Part shown: positions 53,472-64,000 of the stretch, one piece after another | Numbering within the stretch: position 1 is the first letter of the stretch | How the letters are laid out: every line of letters begins with the position of its first letter | NCBI RefSeq assembly: GCF_003324165.1 | Contig: NW_025407856.1 | Coordinates: 423,002-487,001 of the forward strand | DNA from: Naegleria lovaniensis | Taxonomy: Eukaryota > Heterolobosea > Eutetramitea > Acrasida > Naegleriidae | Direction: 5' to 3' | DNA: 64,000 nucleotides | Notes under the pieces: model-generated | The model's input: the letters and a program-made list of their open reading frames with translations, nothing else | What the model was told of the DNA's origin: nothing | The model's database searches: none | Translations under genes and position numbers: made by a program

Positions 53472-55262
53472 ATGATCACTCATTTCTTTATTCTTTCATC
53501 GAGAGGAGATAAAATTATTGCGAGAAATTGTAAGTAGTGTTGAAGTGTTGGTGTTCTTGTACAGAGGCATGTTATGTTTTTTTGTAATGATCCGAATGGA
53601 TTTTTAAATTCGGGTGATGATGTTATGATCATGGAATTTACATGGAAACACTGAATGAATACAATGATGAATATATATACATATATACACTGAATAATAT
53701 CTATTATCAATTTCAATGCATGGGTGATGTGAACCACAACCCATCAATCAAATGACAACAACAACATTTTCATCATGACCAATCTTGAACAATACTTGGT
53801 AACAACACTCCTCATCATCACTCACGATTTTATGTAACCTCCTCACATTCCATATTGACATAATATATACCCGTCATTCATCACACATTCACAACATACT
53901 CACATACATAGATCGTTACGACATTTTTGACGAGGTCGAAGATTTATTCTTTCGCAATGTGAGGAACGAAAGCACATCCAATTTTGGAAAACCAATTTTC
54001 AACCAACAAGGAATTAATTTTTTCCATGTCCGTAAATCTGGTCTCTATATTGTGTGTACGAGTAGAGAGAATGTTTCACCAATTACTATTTTTGAATTAT
54101 TGGAACGAGCATGCATTTTAATTCGAGATTTCACAGGTCAATTGAGTGAAGATTCAATCAGAAAGAATTTTGTTTTGGTTTATGAATTGTTGGATGAATT
54201 ATTTGATTGGGGAAAGGTTCAAACCACTCAAACAAATATTTTGACTTATTGTGTGTATAATGAACCTATAGAGACAGTGGACGTACCAACTACGAATGGT
54301 TTGTTGAATATTGCATTTACGGATCCAAAGACTGTGAAATCTACTGCAAGTAAGTTTTGGTCAAAATCATGATATAATATTTGACACATGTTGAAAATGC
54401 AAATGTTGGTAACACCATGACTCGTTTAGCCTGTCTTCCAATCACGAAAAAGAATGATCAAATTTTTGTTGACGTTTTAGAACGTGTGAATTGTGAAATG
54501 AATAGTAATGGTGAATTACTTCGTTCTGAAATTATTGGATCTCTGGTTGTGAAAAGTTACTTGATGGGAACTCCTCTCATTAGAATTGCTCTCAATCAAG
54601 ATTTAGCCATTGGTGTTGAGAATAGCACTTATTCTGCCATTCGAGTCGATGCCATCAATTTCAATGAAATTATTAATCGAGACGAATTTGAACATGGACG
54701 CCAATTGTCATTCTATCCACAAGATGGTGAATTGACACTCCTCTCTTACCGTGTTACCAATAATTTTAATGTTGTCATGCCATTCCGTATCACACCTAGT
54801 GTCACCAAAACTGGAGATTACAAAATTGAAGCAGCAATTCGAGTTCGATCCGATTTTCCAAATTCAACATCTGCCACTGGTGTTTTCATTCGTATTCCAG
54901 TTCCAAAGAATACTGTCAGTTGCGGTATTAGCGTTGGTAATGACAAGGACTCTCAACAAACCTATGAATATAAGGAGAAAGACAAGGTAGTCGTTTGGGG
55001 ACTCAAGAAATTCCAAGGCGCCACTGAACAATTAATCAGATTGAAGATTAATATATCTGAACCATGTAAAATTGATGAAAGGAAACTGATTGGACCTGTC
55101 ACTATGAAATTTGAAATTCCCATGCACAACATGAGTGGTCTTCAATTGAGATATTTGAAAATTGGATCTGATTCTTTGAATGATGACAAGAAACCAAAAC
55201 AAAAGAGATGGGTTCGTTATGTGACTCAAGCTGGATCTTACAGTGGAAGAGTGGCCATGTAA
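53472..55262 (+). CDS. AP4M1: AP-4 adaptor complex mu subunit
   Basis: Three exons: 53472-53529, 53912-54349 and 54430-55262; introns of 382 and 80 nt; 442 aa, close to the usual 450. The 58-nt first exon encodes MITHFFILSSRGDKIIARN and splices to YRYDIFDEVEDLFFRNV, the mu longin start. The longin domain continues with HVRKSGLYIVCTSRENVSPI and FVLVYELLDELFDWGKVQTT. The mu-homology domain starts at IFVDVLERVNCEMNSNGELL and ends KRWVRYVTQAGSYSGRVAM. Several positions (ENVSP, QTT, WVRYVTQAGSY) fit AP-4 better than AP-1, AP-2 or AP-3. It reads tyrosine-type cargo signals at the trans-Golgi. An A-run precedes the ATG. Exon 1 was found by motif and phase. Confidence 0.9.
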
Positions 55263-55385
55263 ATATTGTTAAATTATTGAACTGATTATTATTAAATTAT
55301 TGAATTGATCATTATTATTAAATTAAATAAATTTAATTGAACTTTTCAATAATTTAATAATAATAAACTTTACTCACAAAAAAAA

Positions 55386-57003
55386 ATGTTGAATTCAGAT
55401 TTTGCTCAATCCCATCTCATCGCAACATCATCTGAAAAAACGCATCAGTTCCTCGAGCTCATTAAAAAACAAAATCCGACACTATCTGGATTTGTAAAAA
55501 TCTATGCAAGACGAGAATATATCTATGCCATTACCTATCCCGATCATCAAATTTATTATTATCAACAATTGTATCATCAACATCATCAACCAGGTAGCCT
55601 CCAAGCAAGTCTACTGTTGGATCCCTTAGAAAAGAATAATGATGGACAATGGATTGGGTGGAAACGAGCCTATTTTGTTGCAGCTTCGTATAATTGTTGT
55701 TATGTTTTAGTAGATCGGATTGTGGATGGAATTATTTCACCAGATGTGAGTATTTCCTTAATTTTAGAGTCTCAAAATTAGCATTGTTCGATATTATTAA
55801 TGTTGGAACAAAGTTTCGAGAGGGATACGTCAATCATGAGCTACCCAATGGAGAATGTTATGAAATTCCAAAAAGATCATCTGTAGTGGCTTCTGTAACA
55901 TGCGACATGGATCCATCAAACAGTGAGTTTGTTATATTGAACCCATCGAATACAAAGCTTTGGTTGAAAGGCATTGATGAGGCTCTTAGGCAGGATGAAT
56001 TCATCACTTATATGGCATGTGGTGCTTATACATTGGTATTGGTCACCAATCAAGGAAGACTAATTGTTGGAGGTAGGCTTCAATGTTAAAAATCCTTTAC
56101 ACACCATGATTATCATTATTGAAAAATTGTAATTCGATGGATGTGTTTCAATTCACACAGGATCCAACGGATTTGGAGAATGTGGATATGATGGATACAG
56201 CACTGTCCCAACAGCTCCTCATCCATTCTGTGAAAAACATCCAAACGTGAAGTTTTGCAAAGTTGCTTGTGGAGATCACAACATTGTTGCTCTCACTCAA
56301 TGTGGACGTATTTTCGTATGTGGATACAACTCTTCAGATGAATTAGGAATGAAGAACACGGGCAATCAAAAACAAATTACAGAAAGTGTAGAGTTTGCGA
56401 AAATTACACATTCAGATCCAGCCATTGATGTTGATTGTCATTATTATGGAGTGATATTTTTGACAAGAAATGGTTCAGTATATGTTTCAGGTAAGTCTTA
56501 AAGACACAAGGTACCTGAAAACTCTATCCATTGAATACTCATGATTCATGGACATGGTTTTCATGATAATTTAAACCATCCATCCACGATACGCTGGAAA
56601 TTAACTTGCTACAGGAGGATCCAATAGGTCACTCTCTAAACTTACTCTTCCCTATCTACACAGTGGCACATTATTCAACACTGTAACATCGATTGGAGCT
56701 GGTAGTCACTCATTTCTAATTTCTCTTACCAACTCCAATTCTGATTTACTCATGTTAAAAGTTTCAAGAGACGCGTTGAATATTTCTGAAGCTGCTCAAA
56801 TGAAAAAAGAATTCTTGAAAGGAATTTCATCTCAACAACAACGAATAGGAATGACAGGAAGTGATCAACCATCATTTTCATATATTGGCTATATTCAACA
56901 ACGAGCTGTACGTTCTATTAAGACATTGCAGAAACAATTAGCACAACATCTCACAAATTGTTTTGAGGACAAGTCATTTGCAGATATTAATTTCACATGT
57001 TAA
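55386..57003 (+). CDS. RCC1-like protein truncated at a BTB start
   Basis: Exons 55386-56072, 56161-56490 and 56615-57003, with introns of 88 and 124 nt; junctions GG-SNGFGECGY and VSG-GSNRSLSK keep frame. One frame change near 55778 is fixed by one A in an A4 run (SQKLALFDIINVG). RCC1 blades: YTLVLVTNQGRLIVGGSNGF, HNIVALTQCGRIFVCGYNSS, YGVIFLTRNGSVYVSGGSNR. The last residues (LAQHLTNCFEDKSFADINFT) match the linker and first strand of the BTB domain in RCC1-BTB proteins, but TAA follows two codons later. A 43-nt echo of this end lies at 57503-57545. ATG follows eight A residues. Confidence 0.75.
56925..56967 (+). repeat. 43-nt sequence repeated at 57503-57545
   Basis: Starts ATTGCAGAAACAA and ends ACATCTCACAAATTGTTTTGAG. 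It codes for the pre-BTB helix of the RCC1-like gene; the second copy is non-coding. Confidence 0.7.
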
Positions 57004-57707
57004 TTCGAATCGTGTGCAAATCAAGTTCAAGGCAATCACATTGTGATCATGTCTCAATGAAGATATCATGATGTGTATTGAGATTAAACGAGACATCAAG
57101 TGAAAAAATACTTTTCTGAATATGAAACTTCCCTTTATTCAAATCAGCACTGTGAACAAAATGAACAAATCGAACCAAGTGGTGCTGATCTTGCATGTAT
57201 TTAACACCCTAAGGGGAAAACCTAAACACACACAAAGTGCTAAAAACTAATTCAAAGAGTAGGAAGGATCGAATAACAATAATTCTTGCTTCATTTATAT
57301 CTCTGTCAATATAATTAAGCCACTGATCATCATCCAATACATAAACAAGACACTATAAATATGATGACCATGGAAATTCTCTTGATCTGGACTCACATTT
57401 ATATGTTAAGGTTAAAAAACTCCTTGCTCGTAATAACACTTCAATAAACTAACGTTACGGCAGGCTTTTGGATTGAACCGTAGGCGTCGTTCTGGTGGTG
57501 TTATTGCAGAAACAAATAGCAACACATCTCACAAATTGTTTCGAGCTTTATACGTAACGTTTATTATACATGTACTAAATCAAAAATGACGGGCTCAAAA
57601 GGTCATTAATTTGTGAACACAAATCGAGACATTAATTCCAATATACAATGAACATGACAACATTCCAACAATGGTCGCAAAATCCTTGTGGATCAAGATC
57701 ATGATAT
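57004..57707. other. intergenic 0.7 kb with echo of upstream gene
   Basis: AT-rich spacer, without an ORF. It contains a diverged second copy (57503-57545) of the pre-BTB coding segment at 56925-56967, which suggests that a former duplicate or the lost BTB part once lay here. Confidence 0.5.
57503..57545 (+). repeat. 43-nt diverged copy of RCC1-BTB linker
   Basis: About 39 of 43 positions match 56925-56967 by eye, allowing two small indels. Stops surround it, so it is a remnant. Confidence 0.7.
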
Positions 57708-58183
57708 CTATTCCTTTTTCCTCATGACTGAACGATGATTCTTTCGTGCAAAAGTAGTACTAGAAATATTCGACGACGAATTTGGGGAATGAGTTGAAGT
57801 ATCCTCTCGTTTGGAATGCATGTGTTCATTTCTTCTATTATTTCTTCTCTTCATGAATGCTTTTACTAAATTCTTTGAATGGTCAATTGTTCGGTTTGTT
57901 CATTCAGATCATCCTTGTCCGCGTTGGTATTGGCAGGATCTCCCATGGCTCCTCCTCTTCGTTTTCTTCGATTATTTAGAGATAATTCTAATAGATCGAT
58001 ACGTCTGTTTTTTGCTTCAATGTCGGATTCGAGTTGATGAATGTAGAGAAGCATGTGATGAAATCGTTGTTGAAGAATGGAATTTTCGGAATGAATGGAA
58101 TCGTCCCATCGTTCGAATTTGAGATTGGACATGGGATTGCATTCGAGAGCTGATAGTTTTTGGTTTGAGAGTTTCACATTCAA
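57708..58183 (-). CDS. small coiled-coil basic protein, one frame break
   Basis: About 155 aa if one A is added in the A-run near 57870. The first frame ends TEQLTIQRI; the second continues KNLVKAFMKRRNNRRNEHMH and ends ARKNHRSVMRKKE. Residues about 20-75 form a coiled coil (LQQRFHHMLLYIHQLESDIE, AKNRRIDLLELSLNNRRKRR). The tail is strongly basic and Ser-rich, suggesting a nucleic-acid or nuclear role. A more upstream ATG at 58246, after nine A residues, gives MSSQPPLDLSSLFKSDS in the same frame and then an in-frame TAA, so the true start may be there with another error or an intron. No family recognised. Confidence 0.5.
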
Positions 58184-58327
58184 TTTCTTTTAACATGAGT
58201 CGGATTTGAAGAGGGAAGAGAGATCGAGTGGTGGTTGTGACGACATTTTTTTTTTGTGGCATCTGAATGTGAGTGAAAAGTGACAGACGATGAGGCATGG
58301 TTAACATTGTTCATGTGTTGTCTTGAA

Positions 58328-60468
58328 CTATTTACACTTTATAACGGATCTCACTCTTAATGGAGTCGCTAATTTTGTGTTGCTGTGGTTCAGTGGTTGG
58401 TTGTTCTTGAAGTTCGACATCTCCACTGTTGTTGTAGACTCTGACGATGGGATGCGTTGTTGAATAAGGTTCACAACAAAGGCAGGATCAACGGCATGTT
58501 CAAAGAAAATTCCAGTCTTTTCATGGGGAAGAAGCTTGAGATGAATCTTGTTACCATCTGCCCAAACACTATGAATCTTGTCAAATGAACACATATCTCA
58601 ATGTTAACCGCAATCGACATGGCAACTCATCCACTCGAATCACACGCTTGTCAGTAATATAATAGTGAACCTTTCTCATTCTGAATAAAATCTTTGAGAT
58701 GACAACACCAATAGCAGCAATGCTCAATGCAAAAAGATGAGTCCCCTAATGACAGACTTGTTACAAAAACTAATGACTGCAAACGCAATAAGAGTACCAA
58801 CAGCAAGAACAAACAAGACGCCTAACAAAATCTTGATGGCTTTGCAATTCTTCTCTTTCCATTGCAAGATGATTGAGAGTTGTTTCCATGGAAATGAGAA
58901 CACAAATTCTTCTTGGAAACCTTTTCATAGTAGAGTAAGGTTTCGTGTGGTTCTGTGGCAGTATGTCTGAGAGCGCCATAGAACATTTTCATTCTCTTGG
59001 CCAATGCTCTCTCCTTACGAGGTGGGAGTTCCATTTGCAAAGTTGCAGATGAGAGAAGGGTGTGATCTTTTGGTTCTTTAGGCTCTTGAATAATGACACA
59101 GCTTTGAGAGACCTCGTCCAACTTGTAGACTTGTCCAGATTCCTTGAATGGATTCTTAAGGTATTGCTTAAAGAATCTGTCAATGGAACATTTTGATCTT
59201 CCTTCCAAGCGCTTGTAACCAACCACAATAAAGACGACCATTGCAATGAGTGAAATAATCAACCAGATTGGTACTGTTCTGTGGAGATGCTTTCTGAATG
59301 ATCTCTTCACTTCTTGTACAGTCTTGACCATTTCGCTGTTAAATTGTCTTCCATAATGGTCGCTACGGTGAACATCATGTGCTTGTTCATTGGATTGATC
59401 ATGATTTGGTTCTTGCTTGGAGAGAATTTGGGAGAGTGGAATTTCACGAGTCATTATGTGTGGACCGTGACGAGGACCAGAATGGTGCAATTCTCGAGTC
59501 ATCATGCCAGGATGATGATGGTGACCATGATGCATCATTTGTGGTCCAGCGTTATCTTCCTTGTGGTGATTGCCAGGAGCCTTATTCTCACCACCATGTC
59601 CATGATAATAATGATCCATGCCAGAACGTTTTCTCAATCTTCGATTTACCATGCAAGTCAAACTTCCCTTAGCAATAATACGATCTCTACAATCTGAGGT
59701 CTTTTGTAAGAGTGGGCTTGCACATACTTCTCTCAAAGTGTACATCTTTTTAACGGCTGAAGTCGATGATGATGGTGGCTTAGCAACACACGAGTCACAT
59801 CCCATGTAATACTTTGTTCCACTTGCAAGATCAACATTCAAGTTAATATAATACATGTCACGATCATAATCGAAATGAACTACCAAATTGTCTGGATCTT
59901 TCATAATCAAGCATTGATCTTTCTTGTATGCCATTTTACCGTCAATACTGGATCCAACAGTGAATAAGAAGATCAATGTCAAGATGAACAACAATACTCC
60001 ACCAACAACCACAGCTCTTGGAATACATGACAATGTCTTGCTTTGAAGAGCATGAAGGAATTTGTGTTGTTCTCGACAACGTTTCCAAAAGTTACAACAA
60101 TGGTTGTTGCCTCGTGCACAGGTTGGGCTGTTGTTTGTTGTGGGAACTTGTTGTTGTGGCTCGACTTGATGAAGAGGAACGTTCTCAGGAATGTGGTGTT
60201 GTTGTTGTTCGTTTTGAGCCGTTGGTATCAAGTTGATGATGGGTGGTTGTTGCTGAGCCGACAACGTTCCGACCACAGGAGGTATTTGAGCAACTCCAGC
60301 ACCATTTGTATAATAATAGGGATTTGAAGCATAACCCAACGATGGATACATGTTGTTGTTGTTGTTTTGGTTATTGTATTGTGGTTGAGCATACATCATG
60401 TGGTTAGGGTAAAGTCCCGATGATGGCACCACTTGCTGCGGATGAGCTTGCGGGTTGGATGGTTCCAT
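58328..60468 (-). CDS. multi-pass membrane protein with His-rich loop and bacterial-PH-like end
   Basis: About 710 aa in several frames. Residues 1-140 are Pro/Gln/Asn-rich and cytosolic-type. TM1 (VVVGGVLLFILTLIFLFTVG), a Cys-containing luminal loop and a His/Gly/Met-rich stretch (HHGHHHHPGMMTRELHHSG) follow, then TM2 (VPIWLIISLIAMVVFIVVGY) and a cytosolic stretch. Beyond the first stop the frame resumes with FVFSFPWKQLSIILQW, TM3 (ILLGVLFVLAVGTLIAFAVI), TM4 (LFALSIAAIGVVISKILF) and YYITDKRVIRVDEL...CSFDKIHSVWADGNKIHLKL, resembling a bacterial PH (bPH) domain. Single-base losses are likely near 58923 (AA) and 58742 (GGGG); the last join near 58592 is unclear. The His-rich loop may bind metal; function unknown. 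Confidence 0.6.
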
Positions 60469-60889
60469 CTATATATTCTGACGGTCTACTCTGTATCAAT
60501 GATTATTATTCAAGTTGTGATGAAAAAGCTTTCAAGTACTTTTTCTTTCGTGGCTGATCGGTTTATGAAAAAGCAATGCGTTCAATATTTAAGGAGCGAT
60601 ACAATATGCGCAGCGCACTTTTTTTTGCTTGTTGATTCGAAATTTTGAATCCAAATGGAACTCTTTCAAAATACTGTACCGCTTGCGAGCAAGGAAGGAG
60701 ATGTAAGATGGAAACACACGTGTGTGGATGATGATCAAGTGCAATTGTCCACCAGAAAAATAATTTCAATATGTGCGTTTTTTTGAGTTGATGTCCCTTT
60801 CATCACATGAAATCGATTTTTAAATTGTTTTTTCAACTTCTCTCAGTGAAATTCCAGAGTTCCTTACTGAGAACTTGATATGGGAACTT

Positions 60890-63855
60890 TTATTTATTAA
60901 GGTTGGATTTCAACAATGTCGTGTTTCTATTATTCACAGAGGATTGTACAGAAAGTGGTGAGGTGCGTTGAGGAGGAGCATTTGAACTATTATTCGAAAT
61001 GGAATTTCCTGAAGAAGAATTGAACGAGCTGAGATTCAATGCAGTCACTTGAGGTGGTGATGTTTGAGAGGATGATGTCAATGACTTGGTAGATAATGTT
61101 GACTTGTTCAAATAATTTCCAGTCGTTGCTGTCGTCATTGTTGATGGATTGGATTGGATGGTCGGTGATTGCTGTTGTTGCATATTGGACTTGCTTGATT
61201 GAACATTCAATGTTGAGGATACTCCCGTGCTACGAGAAGCAATAGACGCTGAAGATAATGACGACGAGACTGGCAATGAAGATGATAATCTCTGACCTTG
61301 TGTTTGCTGTTTCTGTTGTTGAACGTGAACCGTATGCGAAGGTGGTTGTTGAATGGTGGCCATTCGAATCGGTGACGAGGTGTATGAGGGAGATCCAGAA
61401 AGTGTGGGAGATTTCGTGGGAGAGGCCTTCATGGAAACGGGAGAAGTAGAACTATTCTGTGTGTTGGTTTTGATTTCATTGTCTTTTAAAATCGTTTTTG
61501 CAGTTTCTGAAACTAATATTTGAGGATCCTTCTTGTTGCCACTCAATCGATTTTTTCTGCATTTTCCTTTGGCAAGTGCTGCAATTTCTATACCTCTCTG
61601 TTCACTTGAAAGAATCTTATTCAGGACAATGAGAGGATCGGCTCCTGTTCCTATATAAACGTTGGATCCCATATTGCTATAAATGTTGTTATTTACAATA
61701 TTTCCCAATCCACCTTCCACGATTCGAATACCTTCTTGATGTCCATCATGAATTTGATTATTCTCAATGACTGGATTTCCTCCTCTCTCGATCAAGATGT
61801 TTGCTTCTAAATTTCCAAAAATGTCATTCTCTGTGATGGTTCCATGAGAATCTGAATGAATGTGAATTCCGGCTTGAGGCGAGTCACGAATTGTGTTGCC
61901 TGTAATGGTTGGATCTGCCTTATCACAAATCTCCAGTGTCACACCCTTAAAAGTGCATTGTTCAATGGTGCTGTCACATTTCGATCCTCTCAACACGACC
62001 ACTCCAAGTGGATGTTTCGAAGGAACTCTTGTATGCGCCCAGGTTGTTGAGGTTTGTATTCCGAGTTGTAAACAATGATATTTCTAATTTTCGAATATCT
62101 CACATTATCAAAAATAATCACCTCATTCACATCCTTTGGTTTGTACAGAATGACATGTGACTTTCCTTCCGACATTCCTTTTAACACAACACTTCGATCA
62201 ATAATGACTTGTTCTCGATAAATTCCTGGCTTAATCTTAATGACAGGTGTTGTCAATGGTCGTGTAGGTTTGATAATTTTTCTGCCATCTGAAGGTCGAG
62301 TTGTGAATGGTAAATTAAATTTCTGCATCAAGAGACGTTGCTCTGAAAAATCACCCGAATGCACTGGGTTGTTGGTTCCCAAAATGACACCACCACTTGT
62401 ATTGCGTCCATCATCATCGCTTGAGGGAGATGATACTGACGTGGTACTATCCTCCAAATCCAAATTCTTATTCGTTACATTACTATTATGTAAGAAACTT
62501 GTTGTTTTTTTGAGAGACGAATGACCTAATGTGAAACCAGACATGCTGGCAGCAGAAAGTGTTTTGTGATTGAACTCTGAGATGATGGAATGGGTCGTTT
62601 GGGTTTGAGAGTAGTAATGTCAGGAGGAATGGCATTAATGGCTTTTTTGAATCGAGTCATAGTCTTCACTTCCATTCACATCGACTGTTAATTTTAAAGA
62701 ATTATTCAGTGGTATACTTCTCAATTCATTGAGAATGTCAGCAAATGTAGGCCGTTCGTCAGGATCCTGTAAACAACAAATGGAAACAAGTTTGATGAAA
62801 CATTCGAGAATGGGAGAGGACTTGGCCAACTCGTCTTGTTTGTCAATCTTGGGTCGCATTCCACTAATGACATGAGAAGCCACAGCAAAGGGATTAGAAA
62901 CATCATGAAATGGTATTAAATGTGTCACCAATTCGTACATGACCATTCCAAAAACTATAGACATCAGCTTTTTCACCGGAGGAAGCAGCCGATGAAAACA
63001 TTTCAGGAGCCATCCATCCCGAAGTGCCTAAGTTTCACCATTGTTATGAATGTGTTATAAATAAAAATCGATTTGAGTGTATAAATAAATTTGAGTGACA
63101 TACCTTTCATTCCTGAAACTCCTGAATTTCGATTTCTCATGGTAGAAAATCCAAAATCCGAAATTTTTGATGTTAAATTCTTGTCAAGCAAAACATTGTG
63201 AGATTTCAAATCTCGATGAATGATAGGTTTTGGTCTTGAATGAAGATGATGCATTCCTTCAGCAATATCAATCGCAATTTGAAGTCTCATTACTCAATAT
63301 GGGTTGTCTCTGTAAAAACTTTTGATACCGATCTGCTTCTTCCTGATCATCCACAAGCGCCGATCCTTGTAAAACTGGTTTTTTTGTAATGTAGTAGAAG
63401 TTGTTTTTTGTTTTGACTCAAATTTGCTGACTTTCAGACTCATCTTCCATGGGTGCTAATTGTGATAAATTTTGTTTTTGTGACTTCATTAATGGTTCAT
63501 AATCGTATTCGGGGAGAGTGGTCTCCAAAATTTTGTGAAGTGAAAATGGCATAAATTCCATGACCAAATAAACACAATTTGGATCTGTACTCCATCCATA
63601 TAAATTCAAAATATTTGCATGTTGAACTCGAAGCACTGCAATTTCATTCAAAGTCTCTCGCCATAATTCGTCATCTTCGGAAGCAATGCTTGAAAGACCG
63701 ATTCGACTTCGAGGTGTACGAGCATTTTCCGGAATGAAGAGTTGTTTAATGGCACATACTTCTCCTTCGTATGTTCCTTTGCTGATGATTTTTTGGAAAA
63801 TATATGGTTGATTGAATGACAATGTATATGCAAGAGTTGAAAATGTAATAAACAA
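60890..63855 (-). CDS. TKL-type kinase fused to parallel beta-helix domain, partial
   Basis: Read leftwards from the window edge. Kinase N-lobe: [49 protein letters not shown]. Then [31 protein letters not shown] and ISDFGFS; a 76-nt intron (63103-63028) joins MKG to [16 protein letters not shown] is spoiled by one extra T; then [16 protein letters not shown] long A-run near 62650 and single-A losses near 62567 and 62052 connect it to a Ser-rich linker and beta-helix repeats of about 23 residues ([60 protein letters not shown]), like FBXO11. The C-terminus is Ser/Thr/Gln-rich. The Gly-loop lies in an exon beyond about 63810 or outside the window. The fusion depends on the frame corrections. 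Confidence 0.65.
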
Positions 63856-64000
63856 TATTGCAAATAATCACATGATTTGTAAAAGAAAATGTTGTCATTT
63901 CAAAGCCAGCGAAAATGTCAGATGACAAATGTCAGCCATCATCAAAAATATTATTGCTTGCTTTGACAAAGCCTAAGATAACCCGAGCGACAACATTTCA

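Noticed and set aside
55746-55767. A 22-nt GTGAGT...TTTAG intron in the RCC1-like gene
   Set aside because: Much shorter than any supported intron here (60 nt or more); a single A added to the A4 run at 55776-55779 explains the frame change better.
1-64000. CRISPR arrays, rRNA genes, bacterial operons, viral genes
   Set aside because: None seen; spacing, introns and gene content are eukaryotic.

Overview
The window looks like nuclear DNA of a compact, AT-rich protist. It has short introns (mostly 60-230 nt, GT...AG), gene-to-gene gaps often under 200 bp, the standard code, long Asn/Gln/Ser/Thr-rich disordered segments and a eukaryotic tRNA gene with internal A and B boxes. An outer-dynein-arm docking protein implies a flagellated cell. 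RWP-RK-like proteins, many RCC1-repeat proteins, kinases joined to beta-helix regions and a DUF4116 remnant suggest a Naegleria-like heterolobosean amoeboflagellate. The genus is my inference; no rRNA or marker gene was available.

Layout. 0.25-5.7 kb: a Mut7-C RNase-domain protein, Pol III subunit RPC4, a Cys-rich membrane or secreted protein and an RCC1 protein. 5.9-9.7 kb: a phage tail-collar-domain protein and a divergent G-alpha with a 14-nt exon. 9.8-14.7 kb: an FHA protein and the ODAD4/TTC25-like docking protein. 14.9-19.7 kb: a structurally complete two-ORF LINE retrotransposon with a 19-bp target-site duplication, inserted at the start codon of the eIF2A gene. 19.7-23.7 kb: eIF2A and an Nnf1-like coiled-coil protein. 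24-29.2 kb: tRNA-Ala, a reverse-transcriptase remnant, a DUF4116 remnant and a damaged receptor-like kinase. 30-33.6 kb: an RWP-RK-like protein and a secreted protein made almost entirely of Lys, Arg and Ala. 33.8-38.6 kb: the nuclease FAN1 and a PH-domain protein. 38.7-47.9 kb: RCC1, RWP-RK-like, GRF-zinc-finger/uracil-DNA-glycosylase, RWP-RK-like and LRR/F-box-like genes. 48-64 kb: two disordered proteins, the AP-4 mu adaptin, another RCC1 protein, a small coiled-coil protein, a His-rich multi-pass membrane protein and a kinase/beta-helix fusion that runs towards the window end.

The genes are mostly unrelated housekeeping and signalling functions, each with its own transcription unit. DNA repair (FAN1, UDG), trafficking (AP-4), translation (eIF2A), Pol III transcription (RPC4), cilia (ODAD4) and signalling (G-alpha, two kinases, three RCC1 proteins, a PH protein) are represented. 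About a dozen conserved genes are interrupted by single-base frame changes, mainly a missing A or T in a homopolymer. Some long genes and the LINE are intact, so I read most of these as assembly errors, and I describe the affected genes as single genes with probable frame errors. The best candidates for undescribed biology are the acid-free, Lys/Arg-rich secreted protein, the LINE insertion that moved the eIF2A promoter region, the tandem-GRF/UDG fusion and the kinase/beta-helix fusion.
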